DNA from: Adiantum capillus-veneris | Lineage: Eukaryota > Streptophyta > Polypodiopsida > Polypodiales > Pteridaceae | Direction of reading: 5' to 3' | Assembly: GCA_014529385.2 (NCBI GenBank) | Contig: CM043955.1 | Span: 147,377,640 to 147,441,639 of the forward strand | DNA length: 64,000 bases | Shown: in pieces, positions 43,301 through 57,130 of the stretch | Numbering within the stretch: the stretch's first letter is position 1 | Layout of the letters: every line of letters begins with the position of its first letter | Notes under the pieces: generated by a model | Databases searched by the model: none | What the model was told of the DNA's origin: nothing | The model's input: the letters and a program-made list of their open reading frames with translations, nothing else | Translations under genes and position numbers: made by a program

Positions 43301-46300
43301 GTCTGACTTTACAGTTTTAATAACATGCTTGCGTGAGCTGCTATTTTTGGCTGGTTATTTATGGTTTGTTTATGTGTGTGAGCAGGAAGAGTATGGGGAC
43401 TTTCAGACACTGGATTTTCGGCTTTATTCTCTAATGCTGCGGTTAAGAAGTAGTCACAAGCCTATCCAGCAGGGAGCTCAACCTGGATCTGGCTTTTCAA
43501 GAGCATCCGCACCTGCCTGTTCAAACGGAGGGTTAATTTCACCTGGCATCACCACAGGTGTCACACTGAGCAGAGAGAATACTGGCACTTCCTTTTCTTT
43601 TAATGTTGGAGGTGCTAGTTTGTCAACCGATTTTGGTAGCAACATGGTTTCTGGACATGGGTCCATGCCAGGTCAGTGCTTTAATCAGGGGCAAGGTGCT
43701 TTACTTGGTCAGTATGGGCTTGGAGGTACAGGTATTGCAGTTCCCAGTCAATATGGGCACAGTAATACTGGCACTGCAACAGCAGGAAGCTGTATGATTC
43801 CAACCCCTGGGCTGAATTTGAGAAGTTTGGGGTTCTCTCCAAAGCCTGTAGAGCCAGAGCTCACCAGTGGTTCTATGGGCGCATCTGCAGATATATTGAT
43901 GCCTTCGGATCAACACAGTCAATATATTGATGAGGGCATCTGCTTTCAAAGACATGGCTTGCTTGGCAAGGAACCTGCTCTTGGAGATGCTGGACTGCCC
44001 AATTCGGGAAAGGTTGCTGCAAAGGAAGGGGGGATTGTCAATGGGTCCAATGTTTATGTTGAGGCACTGGGTTTGGAGCAGGCTCTCGCTCATTCTCACC
44101 ATCCACACCATGCTAGACAACAGCTGTTGTCTAATGGTAAGGGGATGCTAGGATGGGATAATGGGGATGCTAGGATGGGAGTCATATATGTCTGATTAGG
44201 ATCTTTTGACAACCTTAAACAACTGAATAAAGTGGTGCTCAAGTGTTTTATGTTACTTCTCCCTTTGATGCAGGTCTTGTAGGAGCTAACGTTCCAGCTG
44301 TGTCTGGTGATGCTGCCCCAGCAGGTGGTCCTTTCCATGCTTCTACCTTGGCCAGAAGATTTGGAGCAGGTAATTTAAGCTCCTTGGCTTCTGAAAGGCC
44401 GATTTCAGCTAAAGAGCAACAAAATCTGACAGTTCCGGAAAGTAATTATAATCATTGTCCATATGATGGTGGTGCATCCACAAAAAGCTCCACTTTCTTG
44501 CTGCTTTCTCAGAAGCAGGTTGCCGATAATCAGGTTGTGGCAAAAGCAAATTGTGTTGTAGAGAGTGGTGCAAGTGCGCTAAGGTCGTATGCGCCCCCTT
44601 TAGGTCAGTTCAATAGGGAATTGAGCTGTCGGGAGCAGGCACAGCATGTTAATGAAAATCAAACTGGTCATCTCACCAAAGAGCTTTGTGTTGAAGATCA
44701 GTGGCACTCACAACAAGCCCTCCAGTCAAATGCACCCGTAAATCCACAGTCCAATCACAGCGAGCAGGCTTGCCAAGCTAGTAGTGCTGACACAGGTCAA
44801 TCAGAAGTAGTTAGCAATGGTGATGGGCTGATGCCAAAAAAGGTTAAGAATGCTGGAAGTTTGACGTCTACACAACAAGTGAAGAGGCAGCAGTGGTTGT
44901 TAATATTTTTACGCCATGTCAGTAAGTGTGTTGATCCTGGAAAATGCACAGTGACCCATTGTGCAATTGGGCGAGAGTCATGGAAGCATCTTACCAAATG
45001 CCAAGTTTATCCTTGTGCTTATCCAAGGTGTTCATCCCTGAAATGGCTACTTGGGCATCATCAAAAGTGTAGAAATTCCAAATGTATTGTTTGTGGTCCA
45101 GTGCGTCATTATTTTTCACAACAAGCAGCAGCTTTACGAGCTGAACTCAGGAGAGAATCAAATTTGCAGTGGGACAGCCCAAGAAAGGAGCCTGCATCTG
45201 TTGAAGTCGATTCACCCCCTGTGAAGCGAGCAAAGGTGGAGATCTTGAATCCAGACGTTCTCAAAGCACCACAACAGCCATTCAAAAGTGGTAGCAAAAG
45301 TTTCCACAGTAAACTGTCAACTAGCGTGAAAGGATCCACCAGTCCAATCACTGTTGCTATTGACATGGAGAAGCAGTGTTTACATCGAGGAACTGAAACT
45401 TTCCTGTTAAAAGTAGAGTCTCCCACGGAGTCATCCTTGAGTGCAGGGTCTCATTCGCAAGGAGGCACCAAGTTTGTAATTATAGACAATCTAAAAATGG
45501 ACTCTTCGGTAACGGATGTTGGTGCCATTACACAGGAGGTACGCTCTGTGCTGCATGAGAGTGAGGTATCGGTTACCCCGGCTGCAGTTGTGAGTGATGT
45601 CGTTCCTTTCAAAGGTTCCTCAGACACTGTTAAGCCTGCAAAATCCAAAATTTCTGGAATTTCATTCATTGAGAGTTTTTCTCCAGAGCAGATACGACAG
45701 CATATTTCAAGCTTGCGGAAATGGATTGGCCAGGTATTTCTTGTTTTAAATTGCAAGTGCAATAGATTGTTGTGTTTCTTCAATTGACCATCTGCTGTGG
45801 GTGTCTGCCAACTTACATGATCGTGGCCAGAGCAAATGCAAAGCTGAAAAGAATCAGGCTGTGGAGCGCCAGATGCTAGCTTCAGCTTGCTCAGCATGTG
45901 GGGTGGAGAATCTGTATTTTGATCCCATTCCAATTTTCTGCACACAGTGTGGATGCCGCATAAAGCGAAATTATATTTATCACAGTACAGGTGCTGGGGA
46001 GAACAGCTTCAATTTTTGTGGCCCTTGTTATAGTGCTATTCGAGATGATGTTTTGGAGGCTGATGGTTTTAAGGTGCAAAAGTCCATGCTTGTGAAGAAG
46101 AAAAATGATGAGCAACGGGTTGAAGGAGTAAGACACCTTATTTGTAATGAATATTCACATTTATATGTGTGTTGTATTGATTATTTGCTTTGTTGAGCAG
46201 TGGGTGGAATGTGACAAGTGCAAGAAATGGCAGCATCAAATTTGTGTTTTATTCAATGCACGAATCAATAAAGAAAGATCAGAGTATGCCTGTCCAGATT

Positions 46301-47660
46301 GTTGCATAGCAGAGATGGAGAGATTTGAAAGAGTGCCATTGCTTGCCAACTCTGTACCTGGTGCGAAAGATCTTCCGAAGACAACATTAAGTGACTTCTT
46401 GGAAGAGAGGCTAGCTTCGAAGCTGGAAGACGAAAGGGTAGAGCGGTCAAGGGCACTAGGGAAAAATGTTAATGAGGTGCTTGTTGTGTGAATTTCATAC
46501 ATGCCTAAGGCATGCTTAAGCGAACTTCATACCTCTATGACTCATGGCCATTTTGACATTTATGACTCATGGCCATTTTGACATTTATGGTTTAATGTAG
46601 GTTCCCACAGCTGAAGGTCTTGTTGTGCGGGTCATATCATCTGTAGATAAGAAATTGGAGATCAAGCCTAAGTTTTTAGAGTTGTTCCAACAGGAAGATT
46701 ACCCAAAGGATTTTTTATACAAATCCAAGGTGTGGATTTTACCAGCTTAAAACACTGTCAGTGCAAAATTTCCGAATTCAAAGGATAACGCCAAAGCTTA
46801 TTTCACTTTTTGCAGATGGTAATGCTTTTTCAAAAGATCGAGGGTGTCGAAGTGTGCTTATTTGGCATGTATGTACAGGAGTTTGGTTCAGAGTGTCCTG
46901 AGCCCAACCATCGATGGGTGTATCTGTCATATCTGGATTCTGTGAAGTATTTCAGGCCTGATGTGAAGACATCCAAGGGAGAGGCTCTTCGTACTTATGT
47001 CTACCATGAGATCCTGGTAATTTTTTGTCAGCACACTGTGAGAAGTAGCTGCATTTCTTCCTATACTCCTTGGTGGATCTTCCTGAAACAATTTCAACAA
47101 CGAAAAGCTTAACATGTTATGCATTGTCCAAAAAGAGGACCATACATACAAAAAGAGAGTTTAGGACAATACGTACCGACTTCCTTGAGATGCTACTTCA
47201 TGATTCTCAAACATCCAGTCATCTTCCTTAAATGAAACATCTTGTTAATTCTTGTTAGCATGTCTAGAATTCTTGATCGTCCGACTGATGACGAGGCAAT
47301 ATGGACAGCTGATTTGGCAGAGGAAATTGCACCGTGATTCCCACTGCAATTTGCGCTGTCAATTGCAAGATGTTGACGTGGTAGTACAATTTATTAAAGC
47401 AGCTGACTTAAGACTCCAACAAAGAACACTAGAGCCACTTGGAAACGGAACAAAGCTATTTTGACAGAGAATTTGATGCAGAAACTGTTGGCCGCCCGAG
47501 TTTGGGGCCGGCTGCCCACTTGAGCTGCGCGACCACCTTGGGCACTCATATATATGGGGCTAGGGGGGGTACACATTTCATTACTATCTGGTTATTGTGT
47601 ATTGGGGCTTCTGCTCAGGGGGATTGATCGCCCCCTCTTCACCATTTCTTGCGTTTGTGG

Positions 47661-47735
<75 letters not shown>

Positions 47736-48027
47736 TGTGCTGCCCTCGCGCGCTCTGCTGCTGCCTGCACGCTGTTACACGGAGCTCCCCTCAGCGCCGC
47801 TCTCCCGCCTCGCACCCTCTGCCCCTGCGCCCCCCTGCTACCCCGCGCGCTGCCCCCCGCTCCCCCTCTCTATCGCCCCCCCTCTCTATCGCGCTGCCTG
47901 CCCGCTCCCTCTCTCTATTGCGATAGGCCCCCCCGCCCCCTCTCTCTATCGCGCTGCCCCCCCCTCCCGCTATCGCCTATCGCCTAAACTCTTTACATTT
48001 TTTACATTTCAACTCTATCACCTATCG

Positions 48028-48061
<34 letters not shown>

Positions 48062-48156
48062 TTTTTTAACTCTATCGCCTATCGCCTAAACTCTTTACAT
48101 TTTCTGCATTGTAACTCTATCGCCTATCTCGCCCTTTTTAACTCTTATCGCCTATC

Positions 48157-48187
<31 letters not shown>

Positions 48188-48295
48188 TTCTCCCTCTCTC
48201 TCTCTCTCTCTCCCCCCCCTTACTCTATCTCTATCGCTTCTTTTTAACTCTCTCTCTCTCTCCCCCCCCCCCCTACCCCATGCACTGTCCCCTTG

Positions 48296-48331
<36 letters not shown>

Positions 48332-51300
48332 CGTCCGTACTCTATCGCTGACCCTCCCTTGCCATACCTCCTCGCGTTCCCCCACTCGCCTAGCTACCGC
48401 GCCCGCTGCTAGTGTGGGTGCACACGTGCGTTTAGTGACTCCTTTTCGGACGGCGATCAAGCATGAGGAAGCTGAACGATAAAGCCGACCCCCTAGAGGA
48501 TGCCATTCAAAAGTGCAAAGAGGAAATGATGGAGACCATTACCAAGATGAACCGCAATCTCTTGGGCACAATAAACATGCTTGAAGGACGCGTGCTGATC
48601 CAAGAGAGCAAGATAAATACGCTGGAAGACCGAGTGACGACTCAAGATGAAGAGATTGCGTCACTCAAGAAAGATCTCGCTGAGGCACGATCAAGAAACA
48701 CACTGGAAGAGGACGAACTGCAACCCTCAGTAATCGAAGAAATCAACACGATCAAGGAGCAAGTACGGGCCATCAAAGAGGGGGAAGAGCAACACAAAGA
48801 AATGACGACTTCTTGGGTGGATGTTCTTACCAAAACTCAACAGAAGGCGGATGAAGCCAAGAAATGGATCAAGGTGGCCAAGAAAGGAAAAGGAAAGGAG
48901 ATAACGTCCACGTCCACACCCACTATCATTAATCAGACACTAGAGGAGGAGCAAAGAAGACGGGTGTGCGCTTTACATGTGAGAATTTGCGGTCTTAAAG
49001 ACAAAGGCAATCTGGACGAAGAAGTAAAAGAACTCACAGCCTTGATGGGGGTTCATGAGCCGACGCACACAAGGGCATGGAGAGTGGGCAACATAAAGAA
49101 AAATGGAAGCAGTGGAGAAACCTCAAAAGAAAGAGCACTCATCCTTCGTTTTCCTTCCATGGAAGCGAAGAAGTCCGTCTTGAAGAAAAGACCAACTCTT
49201 AAAGAGACTGGCATCTTTCTCGGGGATGATCTCACCCTCTCACAGATCGCTCATATACAGGAAGTAATGCCGGAGATTAGAGTGGCAAGGAGAAAAGGCA
49301 AGATTGCCTTTTACCGAGATGGAAAAATGGTAATACTAGAGCGGCGCTCCACATGACGGTGCGAGACTTATGGGACCACACTCAAAGTGGCTGCCTGGAA
49401 TTGTAATGGATCTATACGTCTTGATGTGGGTGCTTTTGAGGATAGCTTTATTGGAAGAGACATCATCTTTTACTCTGAGACATCAGTTTATGCATCACCT
49501 AGAGGACAATCCCCTTTCTCTATTTTGGATGATGACATATGGGAGTTCTCTAGGGATGGTGACATTATCATCCTAGGGGACTTCAATGCTAGGACTGCCC
49601 ATCACCAGGCAGTGTTTTATGATACTTCAGAGGAGATGCTTAGAGAGCTAGATGTTGTAGAGACGGGCCTGTCCAGACTATCACACGATGTGGAATATAC
49701 TGAGTATGGGCGACATCTGATAGACATGGGCACTGCACATGGATTGGCCATCTTGAACGGCCTACAAAGATTTCCTGCTGCGGGAGGTTTTACATGCTTC
49801 CCACACAGACATGGAGCCAGCACAGTGGACTATGTCATGGCACAGCCGAATCTCATCTCTAGTATCCAGGATCTCACAGTTGGGCCCATACCGGTTGGGG
49901 TGGCAGTAGATCATGCTCTGGTGTCGATGACCATCTCCTTCCAGTTCAGTGTAGCACACAGGCCACGGGTAGCAGCCCCTACTCGCTACACCTTCACACG
50001 GGAGACGGATTCTGTATACATGGACGGGATCTTCAGACGCCTATGCACTGAGGACCCGGGGCGACCTCTGGAGGAGCTAACTACTATACTGACACAAACA
50101 TTACATGATGTAGCAGCAGAGGCATACCCACACACCCAGCCTGAGCAGAGCCGCCAATCAGGGAGCATGCCTCAGAACAACTGGTACGATGAGGAGTGCC
50201 GCCAAACTAGAGCCAGACTTCAGAGGGAGGTGCTTTTGGGGGATGTCACTCACAGACAGTCACAGATTGACTTCCGACGCCTGGTGTGGCGGAAGAAGAG
50301 GGCTTTTTTGGCTCGACTCGAGCAGGATCTATACCAGCTATTCTTGAGTCAGGACTCGCGTGAGGCGTGGCGGCTCTTTCATGAGCAGCCCCCCCCTCTC
50401 CCCAACCCCCCCGATCCATGCCCACACACATGTGCTTTTTTCATCGCTGAGATGGTGAAGAAAGCTATTGACAGGATGAGGACTGGGAGAGCATACGATC
50501 ATGATGGCTTAGTCGCTGAGCATTTCATGCATGCCAAAGACCTACTAGCAGAGCTTCTAGCAGTTATGTTTAACCGTGCCATGTGTGAGGGCCTACCGGA
50601 CACTTGGAGTCTATCTACGATGGTACCTATCTTCAAGTCAAGAGACCCCATGGAGCTTGGGAATTATCGCACTATCATGATTGGACACACACTGGCACGG
50701 TTGTATGCATCCATTCTTGAGCAACAACTGAGTAGATGGGCAGAGAGGGAATGAATGCGTGCAGCTAGGCAAGCAGGGTTCAGGAGAGGCTTCTCTACTC
50801 TTGACCATATCTTGACACTCAGGGCCATCATCGAGGAAGGCAGATCTCATGGGAGACGGATCTATTGTAGCTTTGTGGACTTCCGCAAAGCTTTTGACAC
50901 AGTACCCAGAGCTAGATTGATGCGTAGATTACAGGAAATGGGAATACCCACAGAGCTCATTTGGGGGATCATGGCATTGTACAGATCAGTAGTAGGGCAT
51001 GTACACACCTCTGAGGGACTTTCTACACCGGTTCACTCCACTATTGGGGTGAAGCAGGGTTGCCTGCTCTCTCCCTACTCTTTTCGGTATGTATGTGGAT
51101 GAGGTTTCTGACTACATTGAGAGCGATGGGGATAGAGGTGCACTGTTGGCAGGGACATGGATTCCACTTTTGTTATATGCTGATGATGTAGTGTTGATCT
51201 CCGAATCTCCAGAGGGAATGCAACGTCAACTGAATGCTTTGCATAGGTTTGCCCACGAAAGTGGTTTGTCTGTCAACCTTGGTAAAACCAAGGTTATGGT

Positions 51301-54300
51301 GTTTAACCACCCCACAGTGGATCAGGAGGTCAGGAGACTGTGGAGTACACAAATGCTTACACTTACCTTGGAGTGGTTTTTAGCGGACCTGCATTCTCAC
51401 TCAGAAGAGCAGCAGAGACCAGACTGACTGGAGCCCATGCAGCACTGGGTAGATTAGAGAAGATGTGTTCGCAGGTTCAGTTTCAGGAGCCCCGGACGAA
51501 GCTCTGGCTCTTTGACACTTTGGTGGCTTCAGCATTGCTCTATGGAGCTGAGATATGGGGACCTTCATTGGATCACCGCGGGAGGCCGGGTCGCATAGAT
51601 GGATGGGGGAACATGGAGAAACCTCTCGTCTCTATGATCTCGCGGCTCATTAGAGCCAAGGCATCAGTACCACGGGCCATTATCCGAGCAGAGCTAGCGC
51701 CCCCCCCCCCCCCCCCCCCCCCCCCTAGTGGTGGAGGTGCTCACCAGATCAGTCTCCTTCATAAACCGCACATGGGAACTTCCTAGAGACAGATATGCTC
51801 GCATAGCACTTGAGTCCTCTCGACAGTTAGCCATACAAGGAGATACAACATGCTGGTATGGAGAGATGACATCATGGTTTCAGGCGCATGGGTTCAACAT
51901 AGACAGGCTGCCACCATTCCAGTACTCATTGGATGCACCATCTCTCACTCTTACACAGTAAGAGCTAGCGGCCCCCCCACTAGTGGTGGAGGTGCTCACC
52001 CGATCAGTCTCCTTCATAAACCGCACATGGGAACTTCCTAGAGACAGATATGCTCGCATAGCACTTGAGTCCTCTCGACAGTTAGCCATACAAGGAGATA
52101 CAACATGCTGGTATGGGGAGATGACATCATGGTTTCAGGCGCATGGGTTCAACATAGACAGGCTGCCACCATTCCAGTACTCATTGGATGCACCATCTCT
52201 CACTCTTACACAGTCAGAGATCACCAAGCTCATCCGCCAAGACCTGACCCAGCTAGACACTAGGAGGACATGGATACAACCAGCACATGAATTGGGCACA
52301 AAGATGGCTTTCTATAGAGACCACCTTCTCCAGCTTACGGAAGATGGTTTTGTGACGAGACCCAGATACATGGATACCCACTTGTCTCATGGGATACGAT
52401 GTGCTATTGGCCAGTTACGCACATCTTCTCACCAGCTGCGGATTGAGACCGGGAGATACAACGGAGTACCAGCAGAGGCCAGGACATGCCCCTTGTGTGA
52501 CATGGAGCCTGAGATAGAGCTGCATTATACATGCCGCTGCCCCGTCTACTACGAGATACGAGGCCGCTTCCATTGCTTGTTCAGAGAGGGTTTTGGACCA
52601 CTCTCAAGAGTCATGGGATACGAAGATCAGAGATGCTTGGGTTTGTTCTTGCTCGAGCTGCGCAGACACAGAGATAGCTTGATGAATGGCGAGGCTAGCT
52701 AGTCTCACAGACGGATCACAGACTTCTTCAGAGCAGACACGGGACAGCCGCAAGAGCCACTCCCACAACAGAGCTCCCCCTCGTCTCACACTAGAGGCAC
52801 ACTGATCGACCGAGCGATTGAACTGGGGAAATCCAGGCACCCACGACTGCGGAGGACTACACAGCATCGACGGAGGCTACGTCAGAAGATTCGGAGCACG
52901 CTGGCCAGGCATGCACAACGCCCGGTCAGACTACTAACCATGGAGGAGATTGATGAGATCCGCCAACGACCGATGCTAGATCTCTTGTGATTCAGCTATC
53001 CCAGCAAGCCGCCCATTTTTGCTTAGTTCACATCGACCAATCTAGGATCCCATAGTATATATCTTTGTTTTGTACCGTTGTTATTTTGTTACTCTGACTT
53101 TGTATCAGATCCACCACCTTGTAACTTTCTGGTCTCATAGGTCACTATGGCCTTTTGGAGATGTTAATATAACATTTCATTTCATTTCATCTCTCTCTCT
53201 CTCTCACGCTTCCGCACACGCGCACTCTCACATGGCATCTGAGCTCAGGCATTACATGGTATGAGTCGCTAGCGTTGATGGCGCACCACCCGCATCAAGG
53301 TACTCCTCCCAAGAAGAACCAGCATCAGCGTTTTTATGTAGATCTGCCAGCGTTTTACAAACAACTAGGCACACGATCGGACAACTGCGTTTCCATCGCG
53401 GAGGACCCCCCTCCACCTTTGTTTTTGCAAGATCTCATTATTCTTGCTTGCGTTTTTGCTACTGGCTCCCAGCGCTAGCCTTTACAGGCCTTTTCTTCGC
53501 CGGAAATGCCCCTCTTCCATTAGCGTTTTTGTCTACCCTTGGCGTTTTTTGGGGAGCTGCGTTTTGGACAGCTGCTGCGTTTCCAGCACAGAGGGGGAGC
53601 GCTAGGCTCTGCCCATTCCGATCTTGTCTTTCCACACCGACTTGGCATCCGATGCCTTGCCGGTCCTCTTCCTCTTCAGATCATCAGATTTCAGCCACCT
53701 ACCATTGCTGTTTTCTCTGTTTTCAGCCCATGTTGGGCTGCTACATTGATTCCCCACCCTCCCCACACCCTTTGCACTGCTCTGGACCCTGCCGGGAGCG
53801 TACGAGGACGCTGAAAATCGCTGGACAGCAGCGTTTTCATCACCTCGCAATTGCGTTTTTGGGTGGACAGCAGACACTTGGCTTGTGTTTTTTTACAGAG
53901 GATGAAGTTACCTCCTACCAGGACACCATCCGCTGGTGGTCCGCTCGGTCTCTTAGTGACTGCTGTAGTACACGGTATCTTCGACATTGACTTGATCATC
54001 TACGGGCGTACGATCCTTGGGAGATCCATTCATTCCAGCCATCATTTGGCGGTTGCGCACTCAAGAGGGGGTGGTGACTCGTGGTTTGCTATGGACACAC
54101 CTATGCACTCATCAGAGGAGTTCACAGGAGATATGGCCATGCTCATGGCATATGGGATTCCGACATTCCCAAAGAAGACACCACCATCTTGGGTGGACAG
54201 ACACTTACCACTTGACCTCGACACGTCAGATCACTTGCTTACACAGGAGCATCTACATGGACTTAGGGAGAGGATCTTCGATCTCTTCTTGGACGGGTTC

Positions 54301-57094
54301 ATTGCTTGGATCTATAGACTGGAGTGGAACTTCAGTGCTTTAGACTCACTTGGGGAGTTTACTCGCGAGATGTGGGAGATCAGGCATCCCGTCACTACAT
54401 CCGGAGTCACTCCGAGCTTGGCTTGGATGGTAGTGCAGCTGCTCTTCTACACCCTTGATCATTTCGATTGCTACCTTCAGAGTTGCTTACACTCACCCTC
54501 GGTAACCTTACAATAGACTTATCCGCCGACTTGGGCAGTCGGCCACTCCCAGCTCATTCACATTGAGAGCCACACCGAGATGCGGTTTGGTGGCGGCGTT
54601 GGCGTGATTCTGTTTTGGTTGACACGGGAGGATTGGAGGTGGGAGAGATAGGCAAGATGACGCAGACAGATTGGTCTGGCCTTTCCTCTTCTCAGAGGTC
54701 CTTCACAGCGTAGACTGTTCAGTCTGGCTTTCCTTCATCTTGGATTACCCTACCTGCTGACAGGACACCATCTGGTGGTGGTTCGTGCAGTCTCTCGGTG
54801 ATTGCTGCAGCTTACGGTAGCTTCTATAGTGCAAACTGTTTAGTCTGGCTTTCCTTGTTTCGGAGGACATTTATGGTGTTGTCACAAATGGGTGATGTGG
54901 CATGGCAGTGGACCCCGGGATGACACGTGGCAGGTTGACGTGGCAGTACGGAATCCCGTGATTTCCAACGCAAAACGCGTTGACTGGCTGACATGGAACA
55001 ATGTACGAAAATTCACTTTTCACAGAGGTGGTGACGTGGCAAAGCTTGTGGATATCCTAGATTTACACTGGCTGAATTTTATGGCAGCTTTTGGCTCAAT
55101 TGCTTTATTTTTGAGAAGCTTTTGGATTACTGCTTTTGGGGCTCTGCTTTTGGGCATCCCTTGTAACCAATAAGTGGTTAGGCCCTCACTTCTCAGAGCA
55201 TCTGGACGCAGAGTCTGAGAGTGAGCACCTACCCACTCGCTTGTACTTTGAACACAGATTAATTCAAAAAGAAATATTGAAAGGGGCGCTAGTCTTTGAG
55301 GCCAATATCTCTAGGCACGAAACTACGCCGGGCCGTGTCGACTTAAGTGTGAATTGTGAACTGTTTTGAAGTGAATCTTTGCTGTGTCGCGGTAGAATCT
55401 TGACTTGGGGTGTCCAAGTTTTTTAGAGTGGTATCAGAGCACATAAAGATTCTTCACACTCATGCCGATTGCTTTTGTGAGGGTCTGCCAGGCGAGTTGC
55501 CACCATCTCGTCCTGAGGATCATACTATTGATCTGATACTTGGAAGCACACCACCGAACCGGCCACCTTACTGTGTGAGCTGAGCCTAGAATGAAGAGAT
55601 TGTGAACCAAGTGAAAGACCTCTTGGAAAAGGGTCTTATCGAGCCGAGTACTTCACCTTACTGCTCTCCGGTGTTGTTGGTTTTGAAGAAAGACGGATCT
55701 TGGAGAATGTGCATTGATTATAGAGCTCTCAACAAAATCACCATCAAGAAAGGATCGATGATATTCTACAGGGATCCTCCGATTTGAAGAGCGGATATCA
55801 TCAGATCCGAATCACCGGGAGATGTCTACAAGACAGCTTTTCGGATGAGCTGCGGTTTATATGAATTTTTGGTGATGCCTTTTGGCCTTACCAATGCTCC
55901 AACGACCTTTAACCGAATGATGAACATGATTTTCAGAGAGTACAGATCTTTTGTTGGCACTTTCTTCGATGACATTATAGTCTTCTCCGAGGAGAGGCAG
56001 AACATAGAGAACATCTGCTACAAGTCTTTCAGGCATTGCGAGATCACAAGTTGGTGATCAATGCAAAGAAGAGTGAATTTCTCTTATCAGAGATACACTT
56101 TTTGGGACACATTGTCTCAGCAGAAGGAGTGCAGATGGACCTGGCCAAGATTAAGACTATACGTGATTGGCCCGATTTGAAGAATATCCATGAAGTTAGA
56201 AGCTTCTTGGGCTTATGTTCTTACTACCGGTGGTTCATTAGAAAGTTTGCAGAGGTTGCTTCCCCTTTGCATATCTTGACATAGAAAGGAGTCCCTTTCT
56301 CGTAGGGACCCACAGAGGTGACTGCCTTTCAGACTTTGAAAGAGAAATTGACTACGGGACCAGTTTTGACTTTGTCTGATTTGCAGAAGTCATTCGAAGT
56401 ATATTGTGATGCTTGTGGTCGTAGTTTGGGTGCAGTCTTAATGCAAGAAGGCCATGTCATTGCCTATGAGAGCCGATTGTTTTTCAAGGCCGGAATTGAC
56501 AGCACAGATATATGAGAAAGAGCTTTTGGTGGTTATCCATGCTCTTACTTAGTGGCGACATTACCTACTCGGAGCCGATTTTACGGTCTTCATAGATCAC
56601 CAGAGTTTACGCTACTTCTTGTCGCTGCAGCCCACTTCTCTGGCAGCCCATTGAGCCTCTTCTCGACCATTCCCTCGCCGCATCGAGTGCTCCCATTGTT
56701 GTCCATCATTGGCTCTATTATCATTTGCATTTTCAGCCCCTTTTTACGTGACGGATCGGCTGCGTTTTTTCAGCCAGCTCTCAGCCCTTGTTTCCTCTCA
56801 CATCGGGAGCGCAAATCATCCCCAGATCTACCCGTTGGTGGCCATCAACAACCCCTCATCGAGACGAATCCAAAGGTGCATCAAATCAGCTCTAAAGGTG
56901 CTTCATCCTGAAGAGTTACCGTGTTGACATTCCCATTCGAGTCAGTAGAGTCTACACTTGAGGTATTGAGTGTGTGTACATTCCATTTATGCAATCAAAA
57001 GCAAATACCACACTGGCAACGGTGTGGGGGGACCCTTGAGAGGGTTGGTTGGGATCCATCAGTTGTCATTCTCCTTTTCTCTTTCTCCGTCTGC

Positions 57095-57130
<36 letters not shown>

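Larger units (their letters stand above)
48463..53190 (+). mobile_element. Second LINE (ORF1 with L1-ORF1p-like fold, ORF2, 3' UTR), in HAC intron 8
   Basis: ORF1 48463-49356, ORF2 remains 49387-52989, 3' UTR to about 53190 ending gttaatataacatttcattt with attt/c repeats instead of a plain poly(A). It is unlike the L1 at 16151-33100 in ORF1, RT text and tail. Broken ORF2, so inactive. Fragments of its 3' end lie at 41316-41365 and 41470-41735. I do not assign a clade. Confidence 0.88.

Noticed and set aside
43161-44195. A single 344-residue ORF as a gene on its own
   Set aside because: It reads through HAC introns 1 and 2; the upstream residues ([12 protein letters not shown]) are intronic. 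The exon model with GT/AG borders gives known HAC text.
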